A DNA stretch of 64,000 bases, taken from assembly GCA_016872795.1 (NCBI GenBank), contig VGYZ01000005.1, forward strand, positions 1-64,000. Reading direction: 5' to 3'. A program made the translations under genes and the position numbers. The notes beneath the pieces were generated by a model that saw only the letters and a list, made by a program, of their open reading frames with translations, had not been told where the DNA came from and did no database searches. The stretch is from Planctomycetota bacterium (lineage in GTDB: Bacteria; Planctomycetota; UBA1135; GCA-002686595). This document shows positions 1-8,460 of the stretch, piece after piece; the first letter of the stretch is position 1, and each line of letters begins with the position of its first letter.

Positions 1-227
1 CGCCCGCCGCGCATCCTCCGGCCCCGAGCGCGGCCAGCGCTCCCCGCCTCCCGTGCGCCCCCCGACCTCGAGCTCCAGCCCGCGCTCCGCCCGCGCCCAG
101 CCGTCCCCCATCCAGTTTTCCTGCCGCACGAGTCCCACGCTCCCCAGTCTGCGCTGCGCGCGCCCTCCGAGCCAGCGGCCACACCGCTCAAGAAGGCGTG
201 GCTCCCACTCCTGACCCGCCATCCCAT
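1..227 (-). CDS. Possible 5' part of a gene leaving the left edge
   Basis: A minus-strand frame stays open from an ATG at 227 to the window edge (about 75 residues). It is rich in W, R, E and G (it begins MAGQEWEPRLLERC) and its third codon positions are mostly G or C, as in real genes here. I recognise no family, and there is no clear ribosome binding site. The same frame is closed just upstream by the stop at 283-285 that ends the transposase remnant, so it is not a continuation of that element. It could be a real gene start or a chance open frame. Confidence 0.25.
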   Translation of the reverse strand, partial: MGWRVRSGSHAFLSGVAAGSEGARSADWGAWDSCGRKTGWGTAGRGRSAGWSSRSGGAREAGSAGRARGRRMRGG

Positions 228-282
228 GCTCCTGCCAGTTCTTGCGGTAGCCGATCTGCTTGTTCCGCTTTCGGCAGCACGG

Positions 283-495
283 TCAACGCGCGTCGAACGA
301 CACGCGCGCGACAGGCAGCATGGAGAAGCGCTCGCCGTTCCGCCGCTGGTCGCGCAGCTTCCCTTGGAAGTTGTGGACCTCGCCGTTTTCCATTGGGCTG
401 CCCGACACGAGGAAAAGCGTCTTCACATTGAACTTCCCCGGTCAATCGCGCACCGATGTCGCCGTGAGTTCGCGGCCGTTGTCGCTGCGCCCGGA
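283..495 (-). pseudogene. Remnant of an IS3-family transposase (OrfB, integrase core)
   Basis: Read on the minus strand, this segment encodes an rve-type block typical of IS3-family OrfB. It has RSDNGRELTATSVRD, then VKTLFLVSGSPMENG, then NFQGKLRDQ, then NGERFSML. In intact family members these read RSDNGPEF...VRDW, PGSPWENG, ESFNGKLRDE and F-L. Here the tryptophan codon after VRD is a TGA stop (442-444). The catalytic Glu of the usual ESFNG is replaced by His. Homology breaks off at both ends, and no OrfA, terminal repeats or target duplication are visible. This is a decayed fragment of about 210 bp. The match is made by eye. Confidence 0.75.
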
Positions 496-515
496 GCTTC
501 CGCATCCTGCTCGGT

Positions 516-776
516 GTGACGGCGGGATTCAGCGTCGTATCCACGCTGCAGCAAACCCATGCTGGGCAAACGGACCTGCGGCCGGGAGGCTGGATCCACT
601 GCCTATTGCTGCTCTCGGGACTCAACCTGTGGATGTACGGTTCGCTCAGGGCTCTTGAGCGTGGCCTCTGGGGGCCGCTCACGCAGTTAGCGGCGGATGT
701 GCTCGTAACGACCCTGCGCTGGATGGGCCTCGACCGGGGTTCGCGGGCAAGCGACAAGACCGTCGACTGGGCGTAG
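516..776 (+). CDS. Uncertain small ORF in the gap before rnpA
   Basis: An 86-codon frame starts with GTG and ends 10 nt before the rnpA ATG. It contains a hydrophobic stretch near residues 27-43 (WIHCLLLLSGLNLWMYG) and a basic tail. No family is recognised. The stretch 496-786 normally carries rpmH in the rpmH-rnpA-yidD arrangement, but no L34-like sequence (small, Arg/Lys-rich, KRTYQPS-like) is readable on either strand. The frame may be a degraded or spurious ORF. Its last codons overlap the presumed rnpA promoter. Confidence 0.2.
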   Translation: MTAGFSVVSTLQQTHAGQTDLRPGGWIHCLLLLSGLNLWMYGSLRALERGLWGPLTQLAADVLVTTLRWMGLDRGSRASDKTVDWA

Positions 777-779
777 GCT
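751..779 (+). promoter_or_regulatory. Putative promoter of rnpA-yidD
   Basis: GCGACA (751-756) is followed after 17 nt by TAGGCT (774-779), which resembles a -35/-10 pair. The -10 hexamer lies only 7 nt before the rnpA ATG at 787 and no Shine-Dalgarno sequence is seen. Transcription from it would give an almost leaderless mRNA. Confidence 0.45.
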
Positions 780-786
780 CTTGCAC

Positions 787-1185
787 ATGGAGAGCGAAGG
801 GCGACGGCTGCGCTTCACGCGGGCGCACCGCGTGGTCCGCAAGGGCGACTTCGCGCGCGCCTTCAAGCAGGGCTCGCGTGCGCGCGGCGACCTGCTGGTC
901 GTCGTGGCCTGCCTCAACGGTCTCGCGCACCCGCGTCTGGGACTCTCGGCCGGCAAGGCGATCTGGAAGGGCGCAGTGCAGCGCAACCGGCTGCGACGCT
1001 TGTTGCGCGAGGCCTTTCGACTCGAGCAGCACGACCTGCCGCAGGACTGCGACTTCGTGCTGATCCCGGGCCAGCCGAAGCTCGTGCCCGAGATGGGCGC
1101 GCTGCGCGCGGAGCTCGTCAAGCTCGCGCGCAAGGCCGCGCTGCGCGCGCGCGAGCGCGGGCCGCGGCCGGAGCGCACGAAGTGA
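787..1185 (+). CDS. rnpA: Ribonuclease P protein component
   Basis: This is the small basic protein subunit that helps the RnpB RNA bind and cleave the 5' leader of pre-tRNA in the cytoplasm. The product is about 132 residues, within the usual 110-135. It shows the family layout: an N-terminal [18 protein letters not shown] helix, a beta strand (LLVVVACL), and the RNR-type signature [18 protein letters not shown] near residues 60-77. I chose ATG 787 over a TTG two codons earlier because a -10-like TAGGCT ends 7 nt upstream. The last codons overlap the GTG of yidD, so the two are probably co-translated. rpmH, its usual upstream partner, is not seen. Confidence 0.93.
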   Translation: MESEGRRLRFTRAHRVVRKGDFARAFKQGSRARGDLLVVVACLNGLAHPRLGLSAGKAIWKGAVQRNRLRRLLREAFRLEQHDLPQDCDFVLIPGQPKLVPEMGALRAELVKLARKAALRARERGPRPERTK

Positions 1186-1415
1186 GCGTCCTCGGACGAG
1201 CTCTGGCCCTGCCGGTGCGTTTCTACCGACGCTTCCTGTCGCCGCTGAAGCCGCCGATGTGCCGCTTCAGCCCGACCTGCAGCCAGTACGCGATCGAGGC
1301 CTTCGAGCTGCACGGGCCGCTGCGCGGTCCGTGGCTCGCGCTCCACCGCATCGCCCGCTGCCATCCGTTCTGCGCAGGCGGTCACGACCCGGTGCCGCCG
1401 CGCCGCGCGCGCTGA
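1182..1415 (+). CDS. yidD: Membrane protein insertion efficiency factor YidD
   Basis: YidD is a small inner-membrane-associated protein that assists insertion of membrane proteins with YidC. The 77-residue product carries the family signature almost intact: [12 protein letters not shown], then [14 protein letters not shown], then [16 protein letters not shown], then GGHDPVP. The conserved cysteines (about 27, 33 and 66) are present. The GTG start overlaps the rnpA stop codon in a GTGA arrangement. yidC, normally next in this operon, is on the other strand near 38-40 kb. Confidence 0.95.
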   Translation: MSVLGRALALPVRFYRRFLSPLKPPMCRFSPTCSQYAIEAFELHGPLRGPWLALHRIARCHPFCAGGHDPVPPRRAR

Positions 1416-1461
1416 ACGGGCTCGCAGCGCTCGCGCTGGACGCGACCGGGGAGCCATCTCC

Positions 1462-1467
1462 TATGCT
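1462..1467 (+). promoter_or_regulatory. -10-like TATGCT before the TolB-like lipoprotein gene
   Basis: TATGCT lies 9 nt before the ATG at 1477 and there is no Shine-Dalgarno sequence, consistent with a very short leader. The -35 side is weak (TGGACG about 19 nt upstream). Confidence 0.35.
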
Positions 1468-1476
1468 CTTCGCCCG

Positions 1477-2562
1477 ATGAAGAGCACCTCCCTCGCGTTG
1501 TGCGGCGCCTTCGCCGCGCTGGCGTCCTGCGCCACGACTCCGACCGCCGTGCCCACGCCGCTGCCGACCCTCGCGCAGCGCGACGAGCTCATCCAGCCCG
1601 GCGAAAGGCACTTCGCGCACCTCTGGCAGCTCACGCGCCGCGGCAACAACGCGGAGGGCTACTGGAGCTTCGATGGCTCGAAGCTCGTGCTGCAGCGCGA
1701 GGTCGACGGCAGCTGCGACCGCATCTTCGTGCTCGGCGAACACGGGCCGGAGCTGCGGCAGATCTCGAGCGGCCAGGGCGTGACCACCTGCTCGTACTTC
1801 ATGCCCGGCAACAAGGAAGTGATCTACGCCTCGACGCAGGCGGTCCAGTCGAGCTGCCCCGCTCGCCCCGACATGAGCGAGGGCTATGTATGGGCGATCC
1901 ACCCCGAGTACGAGCTCTATGTGCAGGATCTGGCGAGCGGAGCCGAACGGCAGCTGACGAACATTCCGGGCTACGACGCCGAGGCCACGGTGTCGCCCAT
2001 GGGCGATCGCATCGTCTTCACCAGCACGCGCTCGGGCGATCTCGAGCTGTGGACCTGCGCGCTCGATGGCAGCGACGCGAAGCAAGTGACGAACGAGCTC
2101 GGCTACGACGGCGGCGCGTTCTTCAGCCACGACGGCAAGCGGCTCGTCTTCCGCGCCACGAAGTTCACCGACAGCGGCATGGGCACGCGCGAGCGCTATG
2201 TCGACCTGCTCGCGAAGAACAAGATTCGCCCGCAGCTGCTCGACATCTACACCTGCGACATCGACGGCTCCAACCGCCGCAAGGTGACCGATCTCGGCGG
2301 CGCGAGCTGGGCGCCCTACTTCTTCCCGGGCGATCGCCGGATCATCTTCTCCACCAACCACCACGACCGGCGCGAGCGGCAGGTCGAGTTCGACCTGTTC
2401 GCGGTCAACGATGACGGCTCGGACCTCGAGCAGGTCACGACCTATGTCGGCTTCGACAGCTTCGCGATGTTCTCGCCCTGCGGGCGCTGGCTCGTCTTCG
2501 CCTCGAACCGCGGAGGCACCGAGGCCGGTGAGACGAACCTGTTCCTCGCGCTGTGGCAGTGA
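1477..2562 (+). CDS. TolB-like beta-propeller lipoprotein
   Basis: This is a 361-residue exported lipoprotein. Residues 1-18 form a signal peptide ending in a lipobox (LASC18), so it should be anchored in the periplasm or outer membrane. The rest consists of PD40/WD40-like blades of the TolB family. Repeats such as YWSFDGSKLVLQ, ATVSPMGDRIVFTSTRSGDLELW, AFFSHDGKRLVFRA and FAMFSPCGRWLVFASNRGG recur about every 45-55 residues. Family members read as TolB-like propellers without the N-terminal TolB domain, and their function is not established. No tol-pal genes lie nearby. It runs convergently into the M28 peptidase gene with a 6-nt gap. Confidence 0.85.
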   Translation: MKSTSLALCGAFAALASCATTPTAVPTPLPTLAQRDELIQPGERHFAHLWQLTRRGNNAEGYWSFDGSKLVLQREVDGSCDRIFVLGEHGPELRQISSGQGVTTCSYFMPGNKEVIYASTQAVQSSCPARPDMSEGYVWAIHPEYELYVQDLASGAERQLTNIPGYDAEATVSPMGDRIVFTSTRSGDLELWTCALDGSDAKQVTNELGYDGGAFFSHDGKRLVFRATKFTDSGMGTRERYVDLLAKNKIRPQLLDIYTCDIDGSNRRKVTDLGGASWAPYFFPGDRRIIFSTNHHDRRERQVEFDLFAVNDDGSDLEQVTTYVGFDSFAMFSPCGRWLVFASNRGGTEAGETNLFLALWQ

Positions 2563-2568
2563 GCGTTG

Positions 2569-4401
2569 CTACTGCGCCTCACGCGTCGCGAGCGTGACGC
2601 GCACTTCCTCGACCTTGCCGTCGCGCAGGAAGCGCGCGAGCACTACATCGCCGGGCTTGTAGGTCTGCAGCGCGTAGACGAAGTCCTGAATCGTCTCGAT
2701 TTCGATGTCGCCCACCCGCACGAGCACATCGCCCGCGAGCATGCCCGCCTTCTCCGCCGGGCTGCCGGGCGAAGTGCCCGAGAGCAGCAGGCCCTTGCCG
2801 TCGTGCGCGTACTCCGGCACCGTCCCGAACCACACGCGGAAGCCGCCCGCGCGCGCTTGACCGGGCTGTGTGCTCGTCGGAGAGGGAGGCTCGACCCACG
2901 CAAGCTTGGGCGTGGCGGCCATGCGCCGCGTGAGCTCGAGCGCAAGTGCCGCGACCTTCGCCGCGCCCTCGGCCTCAAAGCGTTCGGCGTCATCGCTCGG
3001 CTTGTGATAGTCGCTGTGCAGTCCGCTGAAGAAGTGCACGGCAGGGCGCTTGCGCTTCAGGAAGGTCTGGTGATCGCTGCCGCCGACGCCCTGCCCCGAG
3101 AGCGACACATCGAGCTCGAGCCCCACCTGCGGACCGAGCTCCGCGAGCCACGCCGCGAAGGGCTGCGCGGAGCCGGCGCCGAGAACCGCGAGCTTGCCGT
3201 CGCCCGCGCGGCCGACCATGTCGAGATTCAGGTTGGCGACAACGCGGCCAAGCTCGTCCGTCGAGACCTTGGCCCAGTGCTCGCTGCCGAGCAGCCCGAG
3301 CTCCTCGCCCGACCACAGCGCGAACAACACGTCGCAGCCCGGCTTGGGGCCAGCCGCGAGCGCGCGCGCGACTTCGAGCACGACAGCCGTGCCGCTCGCG
3401 TTGTCATCCGCGCCGTTGTGAATCTGCACGCCGCCCCTCGGATCGAGCGAGCCCTCTCCGCCGTAGCCGAGGTGGTCGTAGTGCGCTCCGAGGACGACGC
3501 AGCGCGACGAATCCATGCCGCGCAGGAGCCCGAGTACATTCGTGGCAGGACCGCGTTCTCGCACGACATTCGCCACGACGCGCGCGCTCGCAGCCGGCCG
3601 CGGAGCCTCTGTGAGCGGCGCGCCGGCATCGATCGCCGCGATGGCCGCGTCGTAGCCCGGAACGAGCGCCGCCGCGAGCTCGTGCGAGATGTACAGCGCC
3701 GGCAGCACGCTCTGCGCAGCGCGGCCAAGGTCGAAGGGCGGCAGCGGCTCGGACTGCTGGCTCGGGTGCGGCGCGACGAGCACGGCCAGCGCACCTTGGC
3801 GCTTCGCCGTCATCACCTTCAAGAACAGCGAGCCCGAGTTGCCCCAGCCCGCGCTCTCGTGGACCGCGCCGCTCGACTCCGCGGCGGCCTCGAGCTGCGT
3901 GCCGACCGAGTCCGGCGGCGTGCCGCGCACGATGAGCGCCAGCTTGCCGTCGATGCGCTCGGGAAAGTCGTTCCAGCCCTTCGACGCGTTCACGATTCCG
4001 TAGCCGCACCACGCGACTTCGCCCGCAACCTCTCCGGCCGTCGCGCACGACATCGGCGCGACCTTGGCAGGATCCGTGACGCCATTCACTCCGCTGCCCG
4101 GGCGCACCTCGACGGGCTTGGGCACCTCGAACGACTGCAGGTAGCCCTGCGTGCCGCGCGGCTCGAGTCCGAGCTCCGCCATGCGCTGCGCGATCCAATC
4201 ACCGGCGCGCAGGCCCGCCTCCGTGCCCGCGCGGCGCCCTTCTTGTTCGTCCGCTGCAAGCCACTCGACATCCGCCGCGAGCCTCCGGGCCGTGAGCTCG
4301 GCCTCCGTCGCGACGATGTCCGGGTTGCGCGGGCTCGCGCAGGACGACGCGAGTGCGAGAGCGAGGAGCGACAGGCGAGGCAGGTTCGCGACGAAACTCA
4401 T
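2569..4401 (-). CDS. M28-family zinc aminopeptidase lipoprotein with PA and PDZ domains
   Basis: This is a secreted di-zinc aminopeptidase-type enzyme of 610 residues. The order is a lipoprotein signal (lipobox Cys21), a linker, a protease-associated-like segment (about 100-290), the M28 catalytic domain (about 285-505) and a PDZ domain (about 525-605). Expected metal ligands are visible: GAHYDHLG (His307), NGADDNASG (Asp332), SGEELGLLGS (catalytic Glu366 and ligand Glu367), LDMVGR (Asp394) and the HSDYHKPSD block (462-470). It probably trims peptides in the periplasm, and the PDZ may help substrate or partner binding. The substrate cannot be told from the sequence. It is transcribed divergently from the MBL-fold gene. 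Confidence 0.9.
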   Translation of the reverse strand: MSFVANLPRLSLLALALASSCASPRNPDIVATEAELTARRLAADVEWLAADEQEGRRAGTEAGLRAGDWIAQRMAELGLEPRGTQGYLQSFEVPKPVEVRPGSGVNGVTDPAKVAPMSCATAGEVAGEVAWCGYGIVNASKGWNDFPERIDGKLALIVRGTPPDSVGTQLEAAAESSGAVHESAGWGNSGSLFLKVMTAKRQGALAVLVAPHPSQQSEPLPPFDLGRAAQSVLPALYISHELAAALVPGYDAAIAAIDAGAPLTEAPRPAASARVVANVVRERGPATNVLGLLRGMDSSRCVVLGAHYDHLGYGGEGSLDPRGGVQIHNGADDNASGTAVVLEVARALAAGPKPGCDVLFALWSGEELGLLGSEHWAKVSTDELGRVVANLNLDMVGRAGDGKLAVLGAGSAQPFAAWLAELGPQVGLELDVSLSGQGVGGSDHQTFLKRKRPAVHFFSGLHSDYHKPSDDAERFEAEGAAKVAALALELTRRMAATPKLAWVEPPSPTSTQPGQARAGGFRVWFGTVPEYAHDGKGLLLSGTSPGSPAEKAGMLAGDVLVRVGDIEIETIQDFVYALQTYKPGDVVLARFLRDGKVEEVRVTLATREAQ

Positions 4402-4408
4402 GGCGCAG

Positions 4409-4414
4409 AGGATA
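4409..4414 (-). promoter_or_regulatory. -10-like TATCCT before the M28 lipoprotein gene
   Basis: On the minus strand TATCCT sits 7 nt before the ATG at 4401, with no Shine-Dalgarno sequence between. This matches the short-leader pattern at other transcription-unit starts in the window. Confidence 0.35.
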
Positions 4415-4480
4415 GGCCGCTGCGAGAGCGGTTTCAGCGCTCAAGGCGACCGCGGCCGAATTCGCCGAAGCCAGCGAAGC

Positions 4481-4486
4481 TATGCT
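4481..4486 (+). promoter_or_regulatory. -10-like TATGCT before the MBL-fold gene
   Basis: TATGCT lies 10 nt upstream of the ATG at 4497 and the intervening bases lack a Shine-Dalgarno sequence. The hexamer and following CTCnGCCCG are nearly the same as before the TolB-like gene at 1462. Confidence 0.35.
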
Positions 4487-4496
4487 CTCCGCCCGC

Positions 4497-5282
4497 ATGC
4501 ATCTGCAAGTGATCTCGTCGGGCAGCAAAGGCAACTGCGCTCTGGTGCGAGCGGGCGAGGTGCGGGCGCTCGTGGACGCCGGTCTGTCGGGGCCGGAGCT
4601 GGAAGCGCGCCTCGAGCGGGCGGGGCTGCCGCCGCCGAGCACGGATCGCAAGACGCTGCACCATGTGTGGGTCACCCACGGCCACCTCGACCATGCGCGC
4701 TCGGCGGGCAAGGTCGCGCGCTCGCACCGCGCGCTGCTCCACTGCGCGGAGAGCCTGATGGGCAACGCCGCGATCCGGCGCTGCCGCAATCTCTCGACGC
4801 TCAAGGTCGGTGGCACGCAGGAGCTCGACGGACTCGTGGTGCGCAATGTCGCGATCCCCCACGACGCGCATCCGACCGTGGCGTTCCGCATCGAGCACGA
4901 GGGCCGCGTCGCCGCGATCCTGACCGACATGGGCCGCCCCGACGACGGCGTCGCGCGCGCGCTCGCCGATGCCCACCTGCTCGTGCTCGAGTTCAACCAC
5001 GACCTCGGCATGCTCGAGCGCGGACCCTATCCGGCCATGCTCAAGAAGCGCGTCTCCGGGGACGGCGGGCACCTCTCCAACGAGCAGTCCGCGCAGATGC
5101 TGCGCAAGCTCGCCGGCGCGAACCTGCACACGCTGGTGCTCGCGCATCTCTCGGAAACGAACAACCGCCCCGAACTCGCGCGCGAAGTCGCAGAGCGCAC
5201 GCTCGCCGAGCTCGGCCTCGCAGCGCGCGTGCGCGTGGTGATCGCGAGCCAGGACGCGATCGGCGAGAACCTCGCCGTCTGA
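4497..5282 (+). CDS. MBL-fold metal-dependent hydrolase, WalJ/YycJ-like
   Basis: This is a cytoplasmic metallo-beta-lactamase-fold protein of about 261 residues. It opens with the WalJ/YycJ signature SSGSKGNCALV and carries the metal-binding HGHLDH at 61-66, preceded by VWVT. Later metal ligands are plausible in PHDAHPT, TDMG and LAHLSETNN. Family members are thought to act in nuclease-like or cell-wall/DNA-linked processes, but the substrate is unsettled. I take ATG 4497 instead of an in-frame ATG 15 nt upstream because the MHLQVISSG start matches the family and follows the -10-like hexamer. It ends 4 nt from the convergent addA stop. Confidence 0.85.
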   Translation: MHLQVISSGSKGNCALVRAGEVRALVDAGLSGPELEARLERAGLPPPSTDRKTLHHVWVTHGHLDHARSAGKVARSHRALLHCAESLMGNAAIRRCRNLSTLKVGGTQELDGLVVRNVAIPHDAHPTVAFRIEHEGRVAAILTDMGRPDDGVARALADAHLLVLEFNHDLGMLERGPYPAMLKKRVSGDGGHLSNEQSAQMLRKLAGANLHTLVLAHLSETNNRPELAREVAERTLAELGLAARVRVVIASQDAIGENLAV

Positions 5283-5286
5283 TCCA

Positions 5287-8200
5287 CTAGATCGGCATGT
5301 ACTCGTCGGCCTCGATGAAGAACAGGCTCGCCCGCACCCGCTCGAGCGGCAACTTCGTGATCGCGGCCACAGCTGCGCGATAGGCCTCGAGCTGGGGCCG
5401 ATAGTGCTCGCGCCGCGCCTCGAGATCGGCGTCGGGCTTGCTCGTCTTGAAGTCGAGCACCTCCGCGCGCACGATCTGCTCACCCTCGCGCCAGATCGTG
5501 ACGCGATCGAAGCTGCCGCTGTGCAGCGCGCCCCCGACGCGCCTGCGGAAGCGACGCTCGCGCGAGACTTCGACCGCGCCAGCGGGCCGCGTGAAGTGCT
5601 TGACGAAGTTCGGCTGGCCCAGCGCCTTGCGGAAGTCCACCAGGTCCTTCTCGAGTCCCTCGACATCGGGATCGAATCCGCGCGCGAGCGCGCGCAGCTC
5701 GTCATCCGTGCGCAGAAAAGTGTCGAGCCACTCGAACTCCTCGAACCAGCCGTGGAAGCGGCTGCCGCGTCGCTGGCTCGGCGTGTTGCCGACGCTCTCG
5801 AAGAGCTTCTCAGTCCTGACGGTCTCTTCCTGACCGAGTTCCGACGGGCTGAGCCGCTCCAGCTCGCGCCGCTTCTGACTGGGCGCGAACGCGAGCGCGG
5901 TGCCGGCGTTGGACGGCGCGGGTGCCGGCGCGCCTCGCGCACGGAGGTGAGCCGTCCATGCATCGTCCGCCGCATTCGTCCTAGGCAGCACGGACCGGGG
6001 CTCGAGCGCGCCATGTCCCAGCCCGAGGCGCTCGCGGATCAGGCCCGACGCCGTGCAGCGCGGCTCGCCCTTGTCCGTGCCGACCGGGTGGATTACCAGA
6101 TCCAGCCGGTAGCGCGCGCGCGTCATGCCCACATACAGCACGGAGAGCTCGTCGCGCATCACGCGTTCGGCCGCTAGCTCGCCCAGGAGGCTAGGCTCGC
6201 TCACTCCGGCGAACTTCAGCAGGCCGCGAACCTCCTCGGACGAGTGGCGCGACACGAGCTCGATCGAGCGCTCGGCATCGTCCCCTTCTCGCCTCCAGAA
6301 GAACGCGTTCGAGGAGACTTTCCAAGCCTGATCGAGCTCAGGCAGCACGACCGCATCGAACTCAAGGCCCTTCGAAGCGTGCACGGTCATCACCTTGACC
6401 GGCGCCGAGTTTGCGTCCTCCACGCGCTCGCTGCGCACTCGCTCGAGGAACTCGTCGAGCGCGCCGCCCTGCGGCTGCGCAAGCGCGAAGTCGATCAACT
6501 GGGAAAAGCGGTGCCGTTCCCATGTTCCGAGCCCGCTGGCCACCGACTCGCGCAGGTTCGCGAGCCAGCTCGCGATTCCAAGACGAGCGAGCGCGCGCCG
6601 CTGCTCGCGATGCATCGCGGCCGCATCCTTCGCTCGCAAGGTCGCCTCGAGCCCGAGCGCGGGCCCCAGCGGGCTGGTGGCCGCCTGGTACAGCGCCACA
6701 TCGTCCGCAGGATGCTCGAGCCAATGCAGCGCGGCGACGGCCGCCTGCACCGCGACGGAGTCGACGAGCGGATTGCCGCCTTCCCCGCTGGAAGGGATGC
6801 CCTTCTCGCGCAGCTTCGCCAGCAAGAGCGCCGCGAAGTGATTGCGCCGCAGGAGAACGCCGATGGTAGAGCGCGCATCGAGAGCGCGGATCTCCTGCAC
6901 GATCTCGACGGCGCGGAGAATGCAGTGCAAACCGCGATCAGTCTTCTCGGGCGGCTCAGCGCCGGTATGGACGCGCACCACTCCAGCGAGCTTTGGATCA
7001 TTCGCGACATGGCGTCGATAGCCGGAAGTGAAGGCCTCGAGTGCACGCGCGAAGCCCGGCTTGCCGGCGAAGCCTGAGAATGCCGACTTGGGCTCGAACA
7101 CCTCGTTCACGGCGTCGAGCACGGTCTGCGAGGACCGGAAGCTGCGATTGAGCTCCTCGACCTCGAGCGGCTGGAGACGCTGGTCCATGGTCTCGAGCAG
7201 GCGTGGCTCGCCCGCACGCCAGCCGTAGATCGATTGCTTGGTGTCGCCCACACAGAAGAAGGAGCGCGCGCCCTCGGGATCCTGCACGAGTTCTTCCGCC
7301 ACGCGCCGCAGCACGCGCCACTGCATCGGCGCCGTGTCCTGAAACTCGTCGAGCAGCAGGTGATCGATGCGAGCATCGAGCCGCTCTTCGAGTTCCGTGG
7401 ACAGTGACTGCGGACCGCAGGATGCGTGCCGCGCCAGCGTCTGCGCCACTTCGTCGAACCCGAGCTTGCGCGTGCGCTCGCGCGTGGCGCGTCGCCGCTG
7501 TGAATAGAGATCGAGCAAGCGTCTAGCGGAGCGATTGTGAGCCGCCAGCCGCTGGTGCTCGTCGGCGGCCAGGACGAGCAAGAGCGGGTCGTGTACCGCG
7601 ATCCACTCGTCCGGAATGAGGAGCCGGTTGAAGGTGCTGTTTCCGTTCGAGAGCGCCTTGCCGATGCCCTTCGAGAGTTGCTCAGCCAGCTGCGATCTGC
7701 CATCGGAAGTGCGCAACCAGTCAGCGAACGGCGCGTGGCGCACCAGCTCGCCGAGCGGCCCTCGCAGCTTCTCGAAGGTCGCGTACGGATTGCCCGATTT
7801 GTCGGGAACGGGGGGCAGAGCGTCGACGAGCGCAGGCACCTCGTTCAACCGCTCGTCGCTCACCGCTCTGGGCTCGGACAGTCGATCCCACGCCGCGGCG
7901 TCGCTGTCGGCGTGGATCGCCGCAGCGAGCTCGACAGTCGTCGTGAGCAAACCGTGCACGCCACGGCCGTCGGAGCCGCGCTCGAGCTCACGCAGCAAGA
8001 CGCCCCACTCCTCGACATCGAGCGTGGTGAGCGCGGCGGCGACGGACTCGTCACGCGCCAGCCGCAGGTCGACCTCATCGGCGATGCTCCACTCCGGCGG
8101 CAGTCCGAGCTCTCCGGCCAGTGCCTGTGCGACGGACACGAACAGGGCATCCAGCGTGCTGATCCGCAGGCCGTCGATGCGCCGAGCGAGCTCCTCCAGC

Positions 8201-8460
8201 CGCGCGAGATAGCGAGCGCGCCCGAGCTTCAGGCCCAGCTGCAGGTCGAGCTTGCGGGCCTCGTCCTCGCTCGACGCGGCCCGGGCGAGACGCGCGAACA
8301 CGCGCGCGAGGATTTCTCCCGCGGCCTTGCGCGTGAAGGTGGACGCGACGATGCGCTCGTGTGCCACTCCGCTGCAAGCGAGCCGCAAGTAGTGGTTCGT
8401 GAGCTGGTGCGTCTTGCCGGTGCCGGCGGAGGCGCGATACAGGCGCGAGCGGTACTTCAA
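5287..8460 (-). CDS. addA: AddA/RecB-like helicase-nuclease subunit
   Basis: This is a UvrD-type superfamily 1 helicase with a C-terminal nuclease domain, one half of the AddAB double-strand-break resection complex. The product is about 1,057 residues. Walker A is ASAGTGKT (10-17), Walker B LLLDEFQDT (368-376), motif III/IV region GDTKQSIYGWR (405-415), and a later block VMTVHASKGLEFDAVVLPE. The PD-(D/E)XK nuclease at the end shows SFDRV (983-987) and EVLDFKTSK (from 1000). The start is a TTG whose bases overlap the addB stop (TTGA), which is tight translational coupling. The frame stays open far upstream inside addB, but the ASAGTGKT distance fixes the start near 8460. Confidence 0.9.
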   Translation of the reverse strand: MKYRSRLYRASAGTGKTHQLTNHYLRLACSGVAHERIVASTFTRKAAGEILARVFARLARAASSEDEARKLDLQLGLKLGRARYLARLEELARRIDGLRISTLDALFVSVAQALAGELGLPPEWSIADEVDLRLARDESVAAALTTLDVEEWGVLLRELERGSDGRGVHGLLTTTVELAAAIHADSDAAAWDRLSEPRAVSDERLNEVPALVDALPPVPDKSGNPYATFEKLRGPLGELVRHAPFADWLRTSDGRSQLAEQLSKGIGKALSNGNSTFNRLLIPDEWIAVHDPLLLVLAADEHQRLAAHNRSARRLLDLYSQRRRATRERTRKLGFDEVAQTLARHASCGPQSLSTELEERLDARIDHLLLDEFQDTAPMQWRVLRRVAEELVQDPEGARSFFCVGDTKQSIYGWRAGEPRLLETMDQRLQPLEVEELNRSFRSSQTVLDAVNEVFEPKSAFSGFAGKPGFARALEAFTSGYRRHVANDPKLAGVVRVHTGAEPPEKTDRGLHCILRAVEIVQEIRALDARSTIGVLLRRNHFAALLLAKLREKGIPSSGEGGNPLVDSVAVQAAVAALHWLEHPADDVALYQAATSPLGPALGLEATLRAKDAAAMHREQRRALARLGIASWLANLRESVASGLGTWERHRFSQLIDFALAQPQGGALDEFLERVRSERVEDANSAPVKVMTVHASKGLEFDAVVLPELDQAWKVSSNAFFWRREGDDAERSIELVSRHSSEEVRGLLKFAGVSEPSLLGELAAERVMRDELSVLYVGMTRARYRLDLVIHPVGTDKGEPRCTASGLIRERLGLGHGALEPRSVLPRTNAADDAWTAHLRARGAPAPAPSNAGTALAFAPSQKRRELERLSPSELGQEETVRTEKLFESVGNTPSQRRGSRFHGWFEEFEWLDTFLRTDDELRALARGFDPDVEGLEKDLVDFRKALGQPNFVKHFTRPAGAVEVSRERRFRRRVGGALHSGSFDRVTIWREGEQIVRAEVLDFKTSKPDADLEARREHYRPQLEAYRAAVAAITKLPLERVRASLFFIEADEYMPI

